Source: Neocallimastix lanati (nom. inval.)
Taxonomy: Eukaryota; Neocallimastigomycota; Neocallimastigomycetes; Neocallimastigales; Neocallimastigaceae
Reading direction: 5' to 3'
DNA: 64,000 nt
Assembly: GCA_016946835.1 (NCBI GenBank)
Contig: JACVTC010000175.1
Coordinates: 1-64,000 of the forward strand
Of this stretch, positions 35,801-46,300 are shown in pieces. The translations under genes were made by a program, and so were the position numbers. Position 1 is the first letter of the stretch; the number at the start of each line of letters is the position of its first letter. Under the pieces are notes generated by a model. That model was not told the DNA's origin. It made no database searches and saw only the letters and a list, made by a program, of their open reading frames with translations.

Positions 35801-37708
35801 TTCAATATAATCGAGATAACAAGGAGGAATAGAAATTTTATTATCACTATCGTTAACAATATTATTATTATCTAAATTCTGAATAATCAGACAGTTACAC
35901 AAATTGTCTAACACACAATTTTGATAAGAAAAAAAATAGTTTGTTGGTTCGGCGACCAATTTACTTTCTTTATTTAAAATTTCATTTTTACATGATTTAA
36001 TAAAATTACATGATTTTTTGATTTTATCTATTGTACTAAGTTCTCTAAAATTACAAAAGTTAATTTTTTCTTTACTACAATCATTATCTTTAACACTAAT
36101 ATTAATACTATCACTATCACTATCACTATCACTATCATTAATGGTTCTAACTTTTCTTCCACGGACGTATTCAGCTTCGCTTTCTGATTCGGAATCCCAG
36201 AGGGGTTTACACTTATATGGAGTACTTGGTTCATAGGAATTTTCTTCTTCAGGTTCGATATCGATCTTACACTTCTTTGAACCTTTCTTGCTTCTATTTT
36301 TGTTTTTTCTTTTTCTTTTACCATTATTACAGTTCCTAGCGCAATAACCAGAAGGAAAGGATATTTTTCTTGAATCATGATAATTCATTGGACAATGCTT
36401 TTCAATCCAAGGAATACCTAGAATGATATCTACATCAGGAATATAAAGTGCATAGAGTTGAATAACTTCAAAATGGTTCTTGAATCGTAAGATACACTTT
36501 TCAGTTTGTTCGTAGATGGTAGAGATACCATATCCTAGTCCAGTAACATTGAAAGATCTTTTAACTTCATTCAATTTAATTTTGTTTTTATTAACGAACG
36601 AAGGATGAATAAAATTCAAATCCGAGCCAGAGTCGATAAGAACCCTAACTGGAACTTCTTCAATATCATTTGTTTTTATATAGAAAGTAATTATATTGTT
36701 CTTTCTTTTATTCATAGCATTTTCTTCATCAGTAATAGCTCTAATTTTTTGAGCATCATCGGATTCCTTGATCATTCTAATTCTTCTTAATTTTGCCGAT
36801 GGAAGATTTTCATCTGTTTCTCTAATTTTATTCTTGTGTTTAACTCCAGAAGGTCTTTTTCTGTTAGGACAATTAAACTGTAAGTGTCCTGGTTGTTTAC
36901 ATAAAAAACAAAGACCTTTTTTCTTTTCTTCAGAAAAGTCTCTTTTATTTTCAACATATAAATTTTGATTATAGTTCTGGTTGTATCTTCTATATCTATC
37001 ATTTTTGATCCTAAATAAATCAACATCCATAGGATCATCACGACGACTACTATTTCTCTGGTTGTGGTTACTGTTTTGTTGCGAATTTCTAACTCGTTGC
37101 TGATTATAATAGAATTCAACAAGATTAGTTCGCTTTGACAAATTTTCAATTTGAATTACATCGGTATACAACTTGTTAAGGGAATCTGGATTTGGGTTAA
37201 CAACGGCTAATTGTTCCCTCATTTTGTAATGTAATCCTTTAAGAAACATATAAATTTTGGCTGATTCGTTGAAGTCCGAATTTTGGCAAGTTGTTTTGAA
37301 CTGGTTAATATATTCTAACACTTGCCCATATTTTTTCTGACGAATGGTATCTAATTTACCATTAGCCACAATTGTCTCCACTTCTGGATCCCCATAATTA
37401 ATTTTAAGTTCCCTCTTAAAATTATTTAAATTATCGATCAAGGGATCTTCATTATCCCATAGATTTGAGGCCCAAATTAAAGGATCACCTCTTAAGAATG
37501 AGGTTATAAATCTAACCTTTGATCTATCGTCTGGAAAGTCATCTGGGGTATCCTCTAAGTTCATATTTACAATTGTGAGGAACCCTTTAAGTTCTTTTCT
37601 TTCACCGTTAAAAATCGGTGGCTTACTGACCTTCCGTTTTTCTTCTCGTCCACGTTCCGCCATATCTTCAATGTGGAGGTTTCTTAGCCTAATATTAAGT
37701 TCTTCCAC
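32825..37708 (-). CDS. Element B Gag-Pol polyprotein with chromodomain
   Basis: A 1627-residue single ORF. Gag occupies about 1-300 with zinc knuckle [14 protein letters not shown] near 268. The protease has [12 protein letters not shown] near 360. RT runs about 690-860 with YIDDILIYS. RNase H has [14 protein letters not shown] near 975. The integrase has an HHCC region near 1185-1225 and a D,D,E core to about 1400. A C-terminal chromodomain ([16 protein letters not shown]...SWIDEDQI) lies near 1535-1575. Gag and Pol share one frame, as in many chromodomain (chromovirus) elements. Confidence 0.93.
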   Translation of the reverse strand: MEELNIRLRNLHIEDMAERGREEKRKVSKPPIFNGERKELKGFLTIVNMNLEDTPDDFPDDRSKVRFITSFLRGDPLIWASNLWDNEDPLIDNLNNFKRELKINYGDPEVETIVANGKLDTIRQKKYGQVLEYINQFKTTCQNSDFNESAKIYMFLKGLHYKMREQLAVVNPNPDSLNKLYTDVIQIENLSKRTNLVEFYYNQQRVRNSQQNSNHNQRNSSRRDDPMDVDLFRIKNDRYRRYNQNYNQNLYVENKRDFSEEKKKGLCFLCKQPGHLQFNCPNRKRPSGVKHKNKIRETDENLPSAKLRRIRMIKESDDAQKIRAITDEENAMNKRKNNIITFYIKTNDIEEVPVRVLIDSGSDLNFIHPSFVNKNKIKLNEVKRSFNVTGLGYGISTIYEQTEKCILRFKNHFEVIQLYALYIPDVDIILGIPWIEKHCPMNYHDSRKISFPSGYCARNCNNGKRKRKNKNRSKKGSKKCKIDIEPEEENSYEPSTPYKCKPLWDSESESEAEYVRGRKVRTINDSDSDSDSDSINISVKDNDCSKEKINFCNFRELSTIDKIKKSCNFIKSCKNEILNKESKLVAEPTNYFFSYQNCVLDNLCNCLIIQNLDNNNIVNDSDNKISIPPCYLDYIEVFDEKNCDKLPPHREYDCEINLKDNSILFYGPIYPLTEAERDELKKYIKENLAKGFIRKSKSPAGAPVLFVKKKDGTLRLCIDYRKLNEMTIRNSYPLPLISELIDRVKGAKYFTKLDLKSAYNLVRIKEGDEYKTAFRTRYGHYEYLVMPFGLKNAPATFQHFINDVLSDYLDDFVISYIDDILIYSNNLEEHHEHVRKVLKKLLDNNLYVKLEKCEFDVTETSFLGYIISKDGLKPDPEKIKAILDWPVPTNVKEVQSFIGLCNYYRVFIKDFAKISLPIHKLTRKNVPFIWGPEQQNAFVKLKELFTSAPILINPDSNKPFIVETDASNFAVGAVLSQEVDGNLHPVAFISSSLTKSQRNYPIYDKELLAIKVALEQWRHFLEGARHPFTIYTDHKNLTFPRKPEMLSQRQIRWYEFLSRFDFNIVYRSGKKSGKPDLLSRRSDHLFNFEFNSSCRVINCFTINNDTLANSILNALENDEFYNSVKSSLSINNAVNPKIQNINKFMIDKEGFLLFNNLIYVPKSIRTRVLELHHDSPTAGHFGVSKTQELLSRNFWWPNFSLDVKKFIKSCEVCCKSKIPRHKPYGLLSPLSTPNRAWSDISMDFIVELPKSKDMTTIMVVVDRLTKMAHFIPFRCLPTASIAADAFISNIFKLHGFPDSIISDRGSQFTSEFWNRLCKLLDITHSLSTSNHPETDGQTERVNGILEQYLRCFINERQNNWVDLLPFAEFAYNNTLHQSINQSPFFANYGFNPKFSPEIPSSERPSRAEKRILDINKNIEFLKRNLEEAKKTYKKYADLKRLPSPNFEVGKKVWLLKGSTTKNVKRKLADQLIGPFEIIEKVSPLAYKLKLPNNMHCHPIFHVSLLEPYYENEFEDRNVNKRKSINLTTNNSDMIPDKIINMRTYKGKNRFLISWKGSNEDSWIDEDQILDKQLIQEYFRKNKKNKTRTKDQESIKNDDHANDFIVRHKYQPFVIELPSRNDSRRSST

Positions 37709-38224
37709 TTTGAAAAAATAAAATTAAAAGAATTCTTATATACGATTATTATTTTTATTTAAATTTACTATTATAATATTATGTAAAGTCGACTTGGCTC
37801 TAACCGCTTGAAATGGTGCCCGTCGAGTAAACAAAATTATTATAATAATAATAAGTTTAAATAAAAATAATCTCAAATATTCCAATATAATTAGTAATCA
37901 CGGCGGCGACTTAATGGGTGCAATTATAATTAGTACTTCTTCAAATAGTACTTCTTCTATTATTACTTCTTGTTTCTTCTCTTAGTAATTCTTCAAATGG
38001 TAGTTTTCTAATAGGTAGTTCTCTAATTGGTAATTCTCTAACTGGTAGTTTTCTAACTGGTAGTTTTCTAACTGGTAGTTTTCTAACTGGTAGTTCTCTA
38101 ATTGGTAGTTCTTTAACTGGTAGTTCTTTAACTGGTAGTTCTCTAACTGGTAGTTCTTTAACTGGTAGTTCTCTAATCTCGTGATCGTAACGTGCTCCAC
38201 TTTTTATAACAAGGTAGTTGTTAT
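37709..38224 (-). other. Element B 5' leader with 15-bp minisatellite
   Basis: The leader between the right LTR and gag. About twelve copies of a 15-bp unit (AACTGGTAGTTCTCT and variants) fill 37990-38176. Because 15 is divisible by three and the unit has no stop, the minus strand shows an open ENYQL repeat, probably without coding meaning. Near 37787-37835 there is a possible stem (GTCGAC...GTCGA) whose position matches a similar stem in element A near 30010. Confidence 0.6.
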
Positions 38225-38966
38225 TGTAAAATGTTCCTTATGGAGCAGATTACAATTACGAAAAAAAAAACAAAAAACAACACTATCAATAACAATACTC
38301 AAATGAAATTTATTTTTTAAAAAAAAATTCTTTTATTAATCACTTTATTATAAAAATTCTTTTTATTAGTTATTAACTGCAAAATAGTTAATAACAACTA
38401 CATTTTCTTTAATAGAATAATTTTACATGTATTTATATTTTTTCTTAATTATATTATAATATACTATTTCTATTTATTTAAATATATATTCAATATAAAA
38501 TAAACAAAAACTAATCTAAAATTAAATAAAGTTATAAAAATCTAAAACTAATTCAATAAGCTTTTTATTCAATTTGTTTTGACTCAAATTGAATAAGTTC
38601 TTATTTATTATTTATTTATTATTCTTTTATTATTAATACTATTAATTATATATTACTATTTAATTTTTATGATTATTAAACTAAACTAAAATTAAACTAA
38701 ACTAAAATTAAACTAAACTAAAATTATTAATATATTTTATTACTAAATTTTAGGTTATTTAAAAATTAATTTTATATTTTTAAATTTATATATTATATGA
38801 AATATAAAATTATTATTAATTTTCATAAATCAATTAATTTCATAAATTAATATATTTTACATAATTTAATGCATTAGCATTATTTTGTAAACGTGAATTA
38901 CATTAAATAATTTAATGTACAAAATAAATTAATTAATGTACTAAAGATATTGATCATATCTTTACA
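38225..38966 (-). repeat. Right (5') LTR of element B
   Basis: 742 bp, the same as the left LTR apart from about one substitution, a homopolymer change and four fewer copies of the 16-bp unit (three copies at about 38676-38722). Confidence 0.9.
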
Positions 38967-38971
38967 ATCTC

Positions 38972-40150
38972 TTAAATCGTGACTTTTGGTGGCCTTCCCT
39001 TATCTCTGACGCTCAAGACTACATCTGATCTTGCGAAACTTGTTGTCGTTCAAAGGTACTCCGACATAAACCTTATGGATTTTTACAACCTTTGGAAATC
39101 CCTTCTCGTCCTTAGTCTTCAGTCTCTATAGATTTTATTACTGATTTACCACTTTCCAATGGGTTTACTTGTATATTTGTTACCGTTGATCGTTTTTCCA
39201 AGATGTCTCACTTCATTCCTTTTGCAAATATCCCTTCTGCTATTGATACCGCTTCTGCTTTCATGAAATCGATCTTCAGACTTCATGGACTTCCTGATGA
39301 AATTCTTTCCGATCGTGGATCCCAATTCACTTCTAAATTTTGGATTGCTATCTGTAAAGCTCTTGGAATTAATATGAAATACTCTTCGCCATTCCATCAC
39401 CACACCCACGGTTTGACAGTGAGGGTGAACTCCGTTGTAGAACAATACCTTAGATGTTTCACAAATTTCAAAGGATCAGATTGGGAAAATTATCTCTATT
39501 TAACCGAATTCAGTTACAATAATGCTCTCCAGGAATCTTCTAATTATTCTCCTTTCTTTGCAAATTACGGTTACAACCCAAGACATTCTCCTGAAATTCC
39601 AAGTAACATAAATGTTCCCAGAGCTGAAGAACTTGTGAAGAACTTAACAGATCTATCTAAAGAATTAAAGAAGAACTTAGAGTCTGCAAGCAAAAAGCAG
39701 GAAGAATATGCAAATAGACACCGAATTAAACCTCCAGAATTTAAAGCAAACGACAAAGTCTGGCTAAATAGCTCCTTAGTACTCAGAAATATGAACAAGA
39801 AACTTAAACCGAGAAAACTCGGTCCTTTCAAAATCATCCAGAAAGTATCACCAGTTACCTATAAATTAGAACTTCCGAAGAAATTACGAATTCATCCCAT
39901 TATTCATGTCACAGAACTTGAACCCTACTACGAAGATACTTTTGGAAGAAACCAACCACCACCACCGGTAATAGTCAATAACGAAGAAGAATATGAAGTC
40001 GAGAAAATATTGGATAAAAGAACTTACTATGGAAAAATTCAATATTTAATCAAATGGAAAGGTTATCCAATTTCAGAATCTTCATGGGAACCCGAATCTA
40101 ATTTAAATTGCCCTGAACTTCTTAAGGATTTCAATTCAAGGGATAAATAA
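38972..40150 (+). pseudogene. Element C integrase and chromodomain region
   Basis: The integrase core resumes right after the element B target duplication. It shows [14 protein letters not shown], then the SH3-like tail ([20 protein letters not shown]) and a clear chromodomain ([19 protein letters not shown]...SSWEPESNL) with the aromatic cage-type residues typical of the family. The open stretch 39203-40150 is the longest part. It belongs to broken element C. Confidence 0.75.
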
Positions 40151-40415
40151 CAAAAAATATTTTATTCTATTTTATTTTATTTTATTTTATTATATTTAAA
40201 CTCTTATTAATATCAAAATTGAATTCAAATATTTTATTAATATCAAATTATTTTTTAAAAAAAAAAAAAATTATTTTATCTTTTTATATAGTTAAATTTA
40301 TTAAATATCTTTATTCATGTATTTTAAATGTAAAAAGTTCACTCGTTAGTATATTAAAAATTAATTTTAGTTTAGAATTAGATTCGTCTGGTATCCGAAT
40401 CCTCGAGGAGGACCA

Positions 40416-40911
40416 TGTAACGAATCTTAAAAATAATTAACTTGTCTTAGTTGTTAGTAACTAAGTCACTGATTTGAACTTCTCGAGTTCAAATCCGCAT
40501 AATTTCTTTTTATAAAAAAATTTATTTTAAAAATTCTTATCTTATCAAAAATTATTTTAAAAAGTTCTTATCTTATCAAAAAAAAATTTTATCAAAAGTT
40601 TTATCAAATTATCTTAATTGGTTTAAAATTACATCATAAAAAATTCCTTTTGAAAATTTTTTGTATAAATACGAGGGAATTTTTCTTCAAAAGAATTTTT
40701 TAAAAATTGTGTTTTTTATTAATTATTTAATAAGTAATTTAATTAGAAATTTTTAATTAATAAATAAAAAAAAAAATAAAAAAATAAATTTTAACTTTAA
40801 AAAAAAAATAATAAAACCTTTATTAAAAAAAAAAATGTTTACTTATTATTTATTTTTATACAAACCTAGTGGTATTACTTATTTTGGGTTACACCCCGAA
40901 TTCACGTTACA
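40416..40911 (+). repeat. Right LTR of element C
   Basis: TGTAACGAATC to CACGTTACA. It matches 22548-23039 with about eight differences and is followed by GATAA. The head hairpin reads CTTAGTTG/TAACTAAG, so the one changed base would still pair as G-U in RNA. Confidence 0.88.
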
Positions 40912-41820
40912 GATAATTAATATTTACATACTTTAATTTTTTGTCAATAGTTACATTTTCATTATTACATTGTATATTAATTATTCATTATTCATGTAAA
41001 ATTTTTAAGTATTGGAAAATATATTCTTAATCTTACAAGAATTACTAAGTGTATCTATATCATGATATATAGTCCTACTAATTGAGACGACCCAAATAGT
41101 TTTTGTTTTTGTTTTTTTTTTCAAACGAACGATTTGGATAATATTTTTTTTTTTTAAAAAAAAAAAAAGACCTAAAAAAATAATGATGCATTAACTGAAA
41201 TATTTATTTGTAAGTTTAAAGATTTTAATTATGCCTGGATAGGAGCAGTCAATACAGATATATATATTTAAAAACGTTCCTCCATTTAAAAAAATAGATT
41301 AAAATAATAATTAAGCACATATAGAGTGAAAAAAATTATTTTTACTATTAAAGGTTTATTTAAAATTAATTCTTTTATATTATTAAAAAAAAAATGGTTT
41401 ATTATTAAAAATTAGTATAATAATTAATTTAATAGCTCAAGATTTTTTTAGTAGTATAATAATTAAAATACACTGGCAAATCCTATAATTTTCTTATAAT
41501 TAATTCAATTAATTTAATTATAATTCAATTAAAAAATCTCCCTGTTTTAATAATGGAGATTTTTTTTATATGCATAATAAATGAAAAAGTTTATTAGTGA
41601 TATATTTCTTATTTTAATATTCATGTAAATATGATATTAATAATATTTATTATTTATTATTTCTAGTAGTTTGCTATTTATATAACTTTAATATATAATT
41701 ATAAATAATAATTTATCATAATTCATATTTAAAACTATTATAAAAAAAAATAATTAAAAAAAACTTGAATTGTCTAATAATTTGAATAGTAATTTAGATT
41801 ATAAACAGTTTGTTTAATAA

Positions 41821-41925
41821 TTGATATTCACAGAAATTATAATAGCTGAAAAAATTAATATTCACAGAAATTATAATAGCTGAAAAAATTAATATTCACA
41901 GAAATTATAATAGCTAAAAAAATTA
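41821..41925. repeat. 34-bp tandem repeat, three copies
   Basis: Unit with ATTCACAGAAATTATAATAG; TTCA recurs at 41827, 41861 and 41895, a period of exactly 34. The copies are nearly identical. Confidence 0.8.
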
Positions 41926-42157
41926 TATTTAGTAGTTAATAAAATTATATTAAATAAAAAATTTATAATAGTTAAAAAATATATTATTAAAAATGGAGTA
42001 TATTTCTTCCACTTATAAACAAAACCTTGTTACATGATTTTTTTTATTAAATAATGTGATTTTCATTTATTCTATATGAATGCATTATGATTTTTTTATA
42101 GTAATTAAATTTTATAAATATCATTACATATCAAAATTCATGGATGAAGATATATTT

Positions 42158-42175
42158 ACTCACGTGATTAATATT
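42158..42175. promoter_or_regulatory. Shared CACGTG promoter block, acyltransferase copy 1
   Basis: ACTCACGTGATTAATATT lies about 243-260 bp before the start codon. The same 18 bases occur at 48649-48666 in the mirrored position before the second copy, while the surrounding bases have diverged. CACGTG is the E-box bound by bHLH factors of the Cbf1/Pho4 type; that this gene uses it is inferred. Confidence 0.45.
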
Positions 42176-42417
42176 CCTCCAATCCAATAATATAAACAAT
42201 AGAATAATCTAAATAAAAATTAAAAAAAAATTATCGTTATTTAAGAGTTTTAATGACAATAAATAAAATAAATAAATAAATAAATAAATAAAATATTTAA
42301 CATTCATAAAATAATTAAAAAAGCAAATTAATAAAACATATATTTCAGAAAAATTAAAAAAGAATATAAATATTTCATATTATATATATACACTATCTAT
42401 AATTTACAATAATTATA

Positions 42418-43740
42418 ATGCTTAAACAAAATGGTTACGAAAGAATTGAATTAAATAAGCCTGATGAAGAAGGATATAGTATTGGAGAGGAAAATATTAA
42501 ACCAGTCAATCAATTAGTAGATAAAAAAGTGGAAATAAATATAATTAACAATGATGAAGACAAAATTTATAATAGAATTGATGATAATAATGACAAAGAT
42601 AAACCAGTTACTGTCAGTAACATAAAACAAAGTAAACGGAAAAGACTGTATTGGGTTGATGCCCTAAGAGTTCTAGCCACTTACATGGTTATTACTATTC
42701 ATTGTTCAGACATGGATCATAAAAAAAAAATGGTCTTTTTTTCTGGAGAGTGGAAATCATTTTATTTTTATTATTGTATTTTAAAACCTTGTGTTCCTCT
42801 TTTCATAATGATAAGTGGTTTACTATTTCTAGATCCCAATAAAAATGTTACTCTAACTTCTCTTTATCGAAAAAGTATTCCTCGTCTTCTAAAAGCCTAT
42901 TTCTTTTGGGCAACATATTACAGCACTTTTGATAAACTCTTAGTCAATAAAGATCATCGACAATTTACAATAGATGGTCAATTTTTTTATAGCGTAGTTG
43001 AAGATATGATATTAGCTAGAACTGGTAATCAACTTTGGTATATTAAGTATTGCATTGGTATTTACATGTTTATTCCCATATTTAGAGAGGTGATTCCTCA
43101 TAAAGCATTAACTTGGTATACCGCTGGCATTAGCTGTATTTGTTTTCAATTAATACCCACCATTTGTGAATTCCTTAGAGTTTTTACGCCTTTAGATAGA
43201 GTTGCTTCAATAATAAAAACGTTTTTAGATAATCTACGTCTGTACCCGTTTACTGGTTGTATCGCCTATTTGATGTTCGGTTACCTTTTAAATGTTAATG
43301 TTTTAACCAAACAAAGACACATTATTTATTTCTACATCATTGGCATTCTTGGATTTATTTTAACACCAGTTTTAATGATGACAGCATGCTACGTTAATGG
43401 TAAATACGGCAGAAACTTTGGAGACTATATGAATTTTAATGTTTGTATGTATACGGTTGGTATGTTTATGTTTTTCAAATATTCTGTTGATAGATATCTT
43501 AAAAAACTTATAAAACGTAATCGTTTCAAGAAAGCATTAATTGCACTTTCTGATTGTTCCTTTGGTATATATTTACTTCATTATAATATTTATCGTATAC
43601 TACTCAGAATTGATTTCCATCCTCATTCTGTTGGATTCCCCATATTATTTATTCCGTTTTATAGTTTTTTGATATTTAGTATTAGTTTTGTTTGTATTTA
43701 TTTCATGAGAAAAATAAAAATATTAAAAGAAATTACTTAA
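42418..43740 (+). CDS. Acyltransferase family 3 membrane protein, copy 1
   Basis: A 440-residue intronless gene. A hydrophilic Asn/Asp/Lys-rich N-terminus (about 1-76) precedes a multi-pass membrane domain. The family hallmark R-X10-H is present (R84 to H95 in RVLATYMVITIH). Further family features are ISGLLFLDP, the NQLWYIKYCIGIYMFIPIF segment and about ten hydrophobic segments. Acyltransferase-3 proteins (OafA/WecH-like) transfer acyl groups, usually acetyl, to sugars or lipids at membranes; the substrate here is unknown. Such genes are mostly bacterial, so ancient transfer is possible but not shown here. It has an inverted near-twin at 47143-48438. The start is the first Met in frame. Confidence 0.88.
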   Translation: MLKQNGYERIELNKPDEEGYSIGEENIKPVNQLVDKKVEINIINNDEDKIYNRIDDNNDKDKPVTVSNIKQSKRKRLYWVDALRVLATYMVITIHCSDMDHKKKMVFFSGEWKSFYFYYCILKPCVPLFIMISGLLFLDPNKNVTLTSLYRKSIPRLLKAYFFWATYYSTFDKLLVNKDHRQFTIDGQFFYSVVEDMILARTGNQLWYIKYCIGIYMFIPIFREVIPHKALTWYTAGISCICFQLIPTICEFLRVFTPLDRVASIIKTFLDNLRLYPFTGCIAYLMFGYLLNVNVLTKQRHIIYFYIIGILGFILTPVLMMTACYVNGKYGRNFGDYMNFNVCMYTVGMFMFFKYSVDRYLKKLIKRNRFKKALIALSDCSFGIYLLHYNIYRILLRIDFHPHSVGFPILFIPFYSFLIFSISFVCIYFMRKIKILKEIT

Positions 43741-44533
43741 TTTTTAAAAAAAAAATAAAATAAAAATAAAAAATAAAAATAGAAAATTAAAAAATAAATA
43801 AATAAATAAATCGAAGCTTTAAAATGTTGTATAAAGGGTTGTTTGAAATAAATAATAAAATAATAATAAAATATAATATAATACTCAAATAAAAAAAGTT
43901 ATAACAATAATAACAATAATAGTAATAATAGTAATAATAAATAATGATAATTAGATCACAATGCTATAACCAGAAATACTAGAGTTCTTTTTCTCTTTTT
44001 TATTCAAAGTAAGATATTTTTTATACCTTACAAATTAATAAAAAAGATTTTTTAGATATTTTTCAATTTTAATGTAAATAAATTAAAATAAAGATAAAAA
44101 AATAAAAGATTTTACTCTAATTCAATTAAAAAAAATTAAATAAAATAATTTAATATTAAAAACTATAATTTTAATATGTAATTAATCTCTTTAATTTATT
44201 TTTATCCTATACACACTATTTCAATATAAATTTAAATTTTTAAACATTAAAAAATATATTCATATATACTTTTTATTTAAATAAATAATCAAAGAATTTT
44301 ATAATTAAAAAGAATGAATAATTAATATTAATTTATTCAGAATAGATAAGAATGGATAGATAAAGAATAGATAGATAAAAAATAAATAATTAAATAATTT
44401 AATATTTATAACAAATAAATTTAATAAATATTTTTATTTTTTAAACATTAAAAAATAATTTCATAAACACTTTTTAAAGCATATATAATTAGCAATAATT
44501 ATTTGGAAATTTAATCAAAATATTTAATTATAT

Positions 44534-44740
44534 ATGGAAGATAAAAAAGTGAAATTAGTGAAACTAATCAAGTAAAAAATCAAATTATCATTAACAAAAA
44601 ACACAAATACAATTTTTCATCTAAAAAAAATAATTCAAAAGTATATGATTATAATAAAAATAATATCACTGAATTATGGTATAATTGTTTAATTGATTTA
44701 AATAATAAAAATCCTAATTATAAATTAGTATTTTTCTAAC
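44534..44740 (+). pseudogene. Possible decayed coding remnant
   Basis: One frame reads about 60 codons to a stop, including NNITELWYNCLIDLNNKNP, and another reads MEDKKVKLVKLIK just before. The codon texture looks coding, but no family is recognised and the start is lost. Confidence 0.2.
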
Positions 44741-44772
44741 CTTTTTTAAATTAAGATTTTATAATTAATCTA

Positions 44773-44805
<33 letters not shown>

Positions 44806-44924
44806 GTTATTTTTTTATTGACTAAATTATAACTAAAATCATTCCATTTATCAATTTTTCAGATTTTATTAATATTCATAAAATTATGTATATACATACT
44901 TATATTTGTACCATTATTTTTTTT

Positions 44925-44973
<49 letters not shown>

Positions 44974-45027
44974 CTGGTGTGTATCACCCTTTTAGCCCCC
45001 CCTTAAGGTATGGGAATATTAAAGTTG

Positions 45028-45465
45028 TCAGAAGACCTCAGTACGCATTCTCATTGGCGGATATTATCCCTGCTGGACTGATTTTCTAACGTGTTTTTTC
45101 TCAGAGTGCCTTTACCTTACTTCTCTTTAAAGCGACACTAGTATAACCTAACCCAATGATATACATACTAACTCTCTTGGCAATTGCATATTGATCAGAA
45201 AGACAGCTTTTGTTGAATACATCTACATTCATATGTACCCATATGCTTTAGGAATTATTTCGTAAATATATTGAATGAAAGTACTTGACTAACCATTTCA
45301 GACCCACAGTTAGGTCAGTATCTTGTTTATATTACTTAGGATATCAAAAATAATATATATATAAGGGGAGGAGAAAATGCTTACCTGCAACCCAAACCCC
45401 TATATTCCGTAAAAACTTCTTGCGAAAAATGAAAATGATCAAAGAGTGATACCGAAGGATTATTA
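45028..45465. repeat. Unknown repeat, copy 1
   Basis: This copy shares long blocks in the same order with 45500-46300: ATATTATCCCTG, AGTATAACCTAACCCAATGA-like sequence, CCCATATGCTTTAGGAATT, AAATATATTGAATGAAAGTA, and CATATTCCGTAAAAAC-like sequence. No ORF is shared between the copies. Its base composition is clearly less AT-rich than its surroundings. It could be a mobile-element body or a non-coding unit. It is uninterrupted at the place where copy 2 carries an insertion. Confidence 0.65.
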
Positions 45466-45499
45466 ATTTTTTTTATTTCCCCCTTTTGAATGAAATTTG

Positions 45500-46300
45500 A
45501 GGTAGTCACAATACTTCGGTATGCTTTCGCATAGTCGAATATTATCCCTGTTGGACGGCCTTACTGAGTATTCAGTATTGGTGCTCTGACATGCATATTA
45601 TTACTAAGAATTTTCTTGAAAGCTTTTTCTCGGAGTGATTCTTCATAACTTTTCTTTATATAACCTAACCCAATGAATACTTTGGTAATTACATATTAGT
45701 CAGAAAGACCGCTTTTGTAGAATATATCAATATACATATTTACCCATATGCTTTAGGAATTCCTTCGTAAATATATTGAATGAAAGTACTTAAGCAAACC
45801 TATCAGACCTACAGTTAGGACAGTATCTTGTCTATATTACTTCATAGATCTAGAATAATGTATAAAGGAGGGGAAATACTTGAATCAAGTGCATTTTGCA
45901 GTCGTACATTTCGTAATATAGCATATTTTTATATGTGCTTGTTTTTTCTATAATTTAATAAGTAATAATTAAATAAATAATAATTAAATAAATAATAAAT
46001 GTTCTTTTTTTTATAATTTATTGAAATTCAATTGCAAAAATTATTTTTTTAAAAAAAAATTTTTATAATTCTTTTTTAAAAGAATATACTATTATTTTAA
46101 AAGAAATAATAATTATTTATTTATGATTATATAGAATATCTTAAAAATGTATGGCTTTATTTTAAAATATTTATAAACCACATTGTGAAATGTACGATCC
46201 CCGAAATACTTACTGTAATCCTAACCACCATATTCCATAAAAACCTCTTGTGAGGAAAACAGGAAATGGTCAAAGAGCGGGACTGAACGACTATCACCCA
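45500..46300. repeat. Unknown repeat, copy 2, interrupted by a MITE-like element
   Basis: It aligns with copy 1 from about 45500 to 45881 and again from about 46203 to 46300. The 321 bases between (45882-46202) are absent from copy 1. Sequence beyond 46300 to about 46440 is similar in composition but has no counterpart in copy 1. Confidence 0.65.
45882..46202. mobile_element. MITE-like insertion with 9-bp target duplication
   Basis: The 9-bp direct repeat GAAATACTT flanks it (45873-45881 and 46203-46211). Inside are subterminal inverted repeats TCGTACATTTC (45902-45912) and GAAATGTACGA (46187-46197) and a highly AT-rich, partly self-complementary middle. It has no coding capacity. A 9-bp duplication fits Mutator-type elements, but the inverted repeats are not quite terminal, so the class is uncertain. 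Confidence 0.5.

Larger units (their letters stand above)
32010..38966 (-). mobile_element. Chromodomain Ty3/gypsy element B, looks whole, nested in C
   Basis: LTRs 32010-32814 and 38225-38966 with a 5-bp target duplication ATCTC (32005-32009 and 38967-38971). A single uninterrupted Gag-Pol ORF (32825-37708) fills the interior, with polypurine tract CTTAAAGGGCGAGA against the left LTR. The two LTRs differ by about one substitution plus a change in copy number of a 16-bp repeat, so this is among the youngest elements here. It lies antisense within the integrase region of element C. Confidence 0.93.
22548..40911 (+). mobile_element. Chromodomain Ty3/gypsy element C, broken, host of two nested elements
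   Basis: Outer LTRs 22548-23039 and 40416-40911 (492 and 496 bp, about eight differences by eye) are flanked by GATAA on both sides (22543-22547, 40912-40916), which proves one insertion unit. Parts recognisable on the plus strand are a gag start near 23229, reverse transcriptase and RNase H between about 30740 and 31830, and integrase with a C-terminal chromodomain at 38972-40150. A polypurine stretch (CTCGAGGAGGACCA) precedes the right LTR. Elements A (23525 to about 30730) and B (32010-38966) lie inside it in antisense. C is broken, with several breaks besides the two insertions, and is the oldest of the three. Confidence 0.88.
40912..42417. other. AT-rich intergenic stretch upstream of the acyltransferase gene
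   Basis: No gene is seen. It holds three tandem copies of a 34-bp unit containing ATTCACAGAAATTATAATAG (41821-41925), several A/T homopolymers, and the shared CACGTG-containing promoter block at 42158-42175. Confidence 0.6.

Noticed and set aside
36018-36378. Ser/Leu-rich and Ile/Val-rich ORFs in both strands
   Set aside because: Out-of-frame readings of the acidic Asp/Ser repeat within the element B polyprotein.
37982-38200. 72-codon ENYQL-repeat minus-strand ORF as a gene
   Set aside because: It lies in the leader of element B and is produced by a 15-bp repeat without stops; no evidence that it is translated.
44886-45089. Plus-strand ORF with a poly-Phe stretch
   Set aside because: Made by a long T-run running into the unknown repeat; no start context or family.
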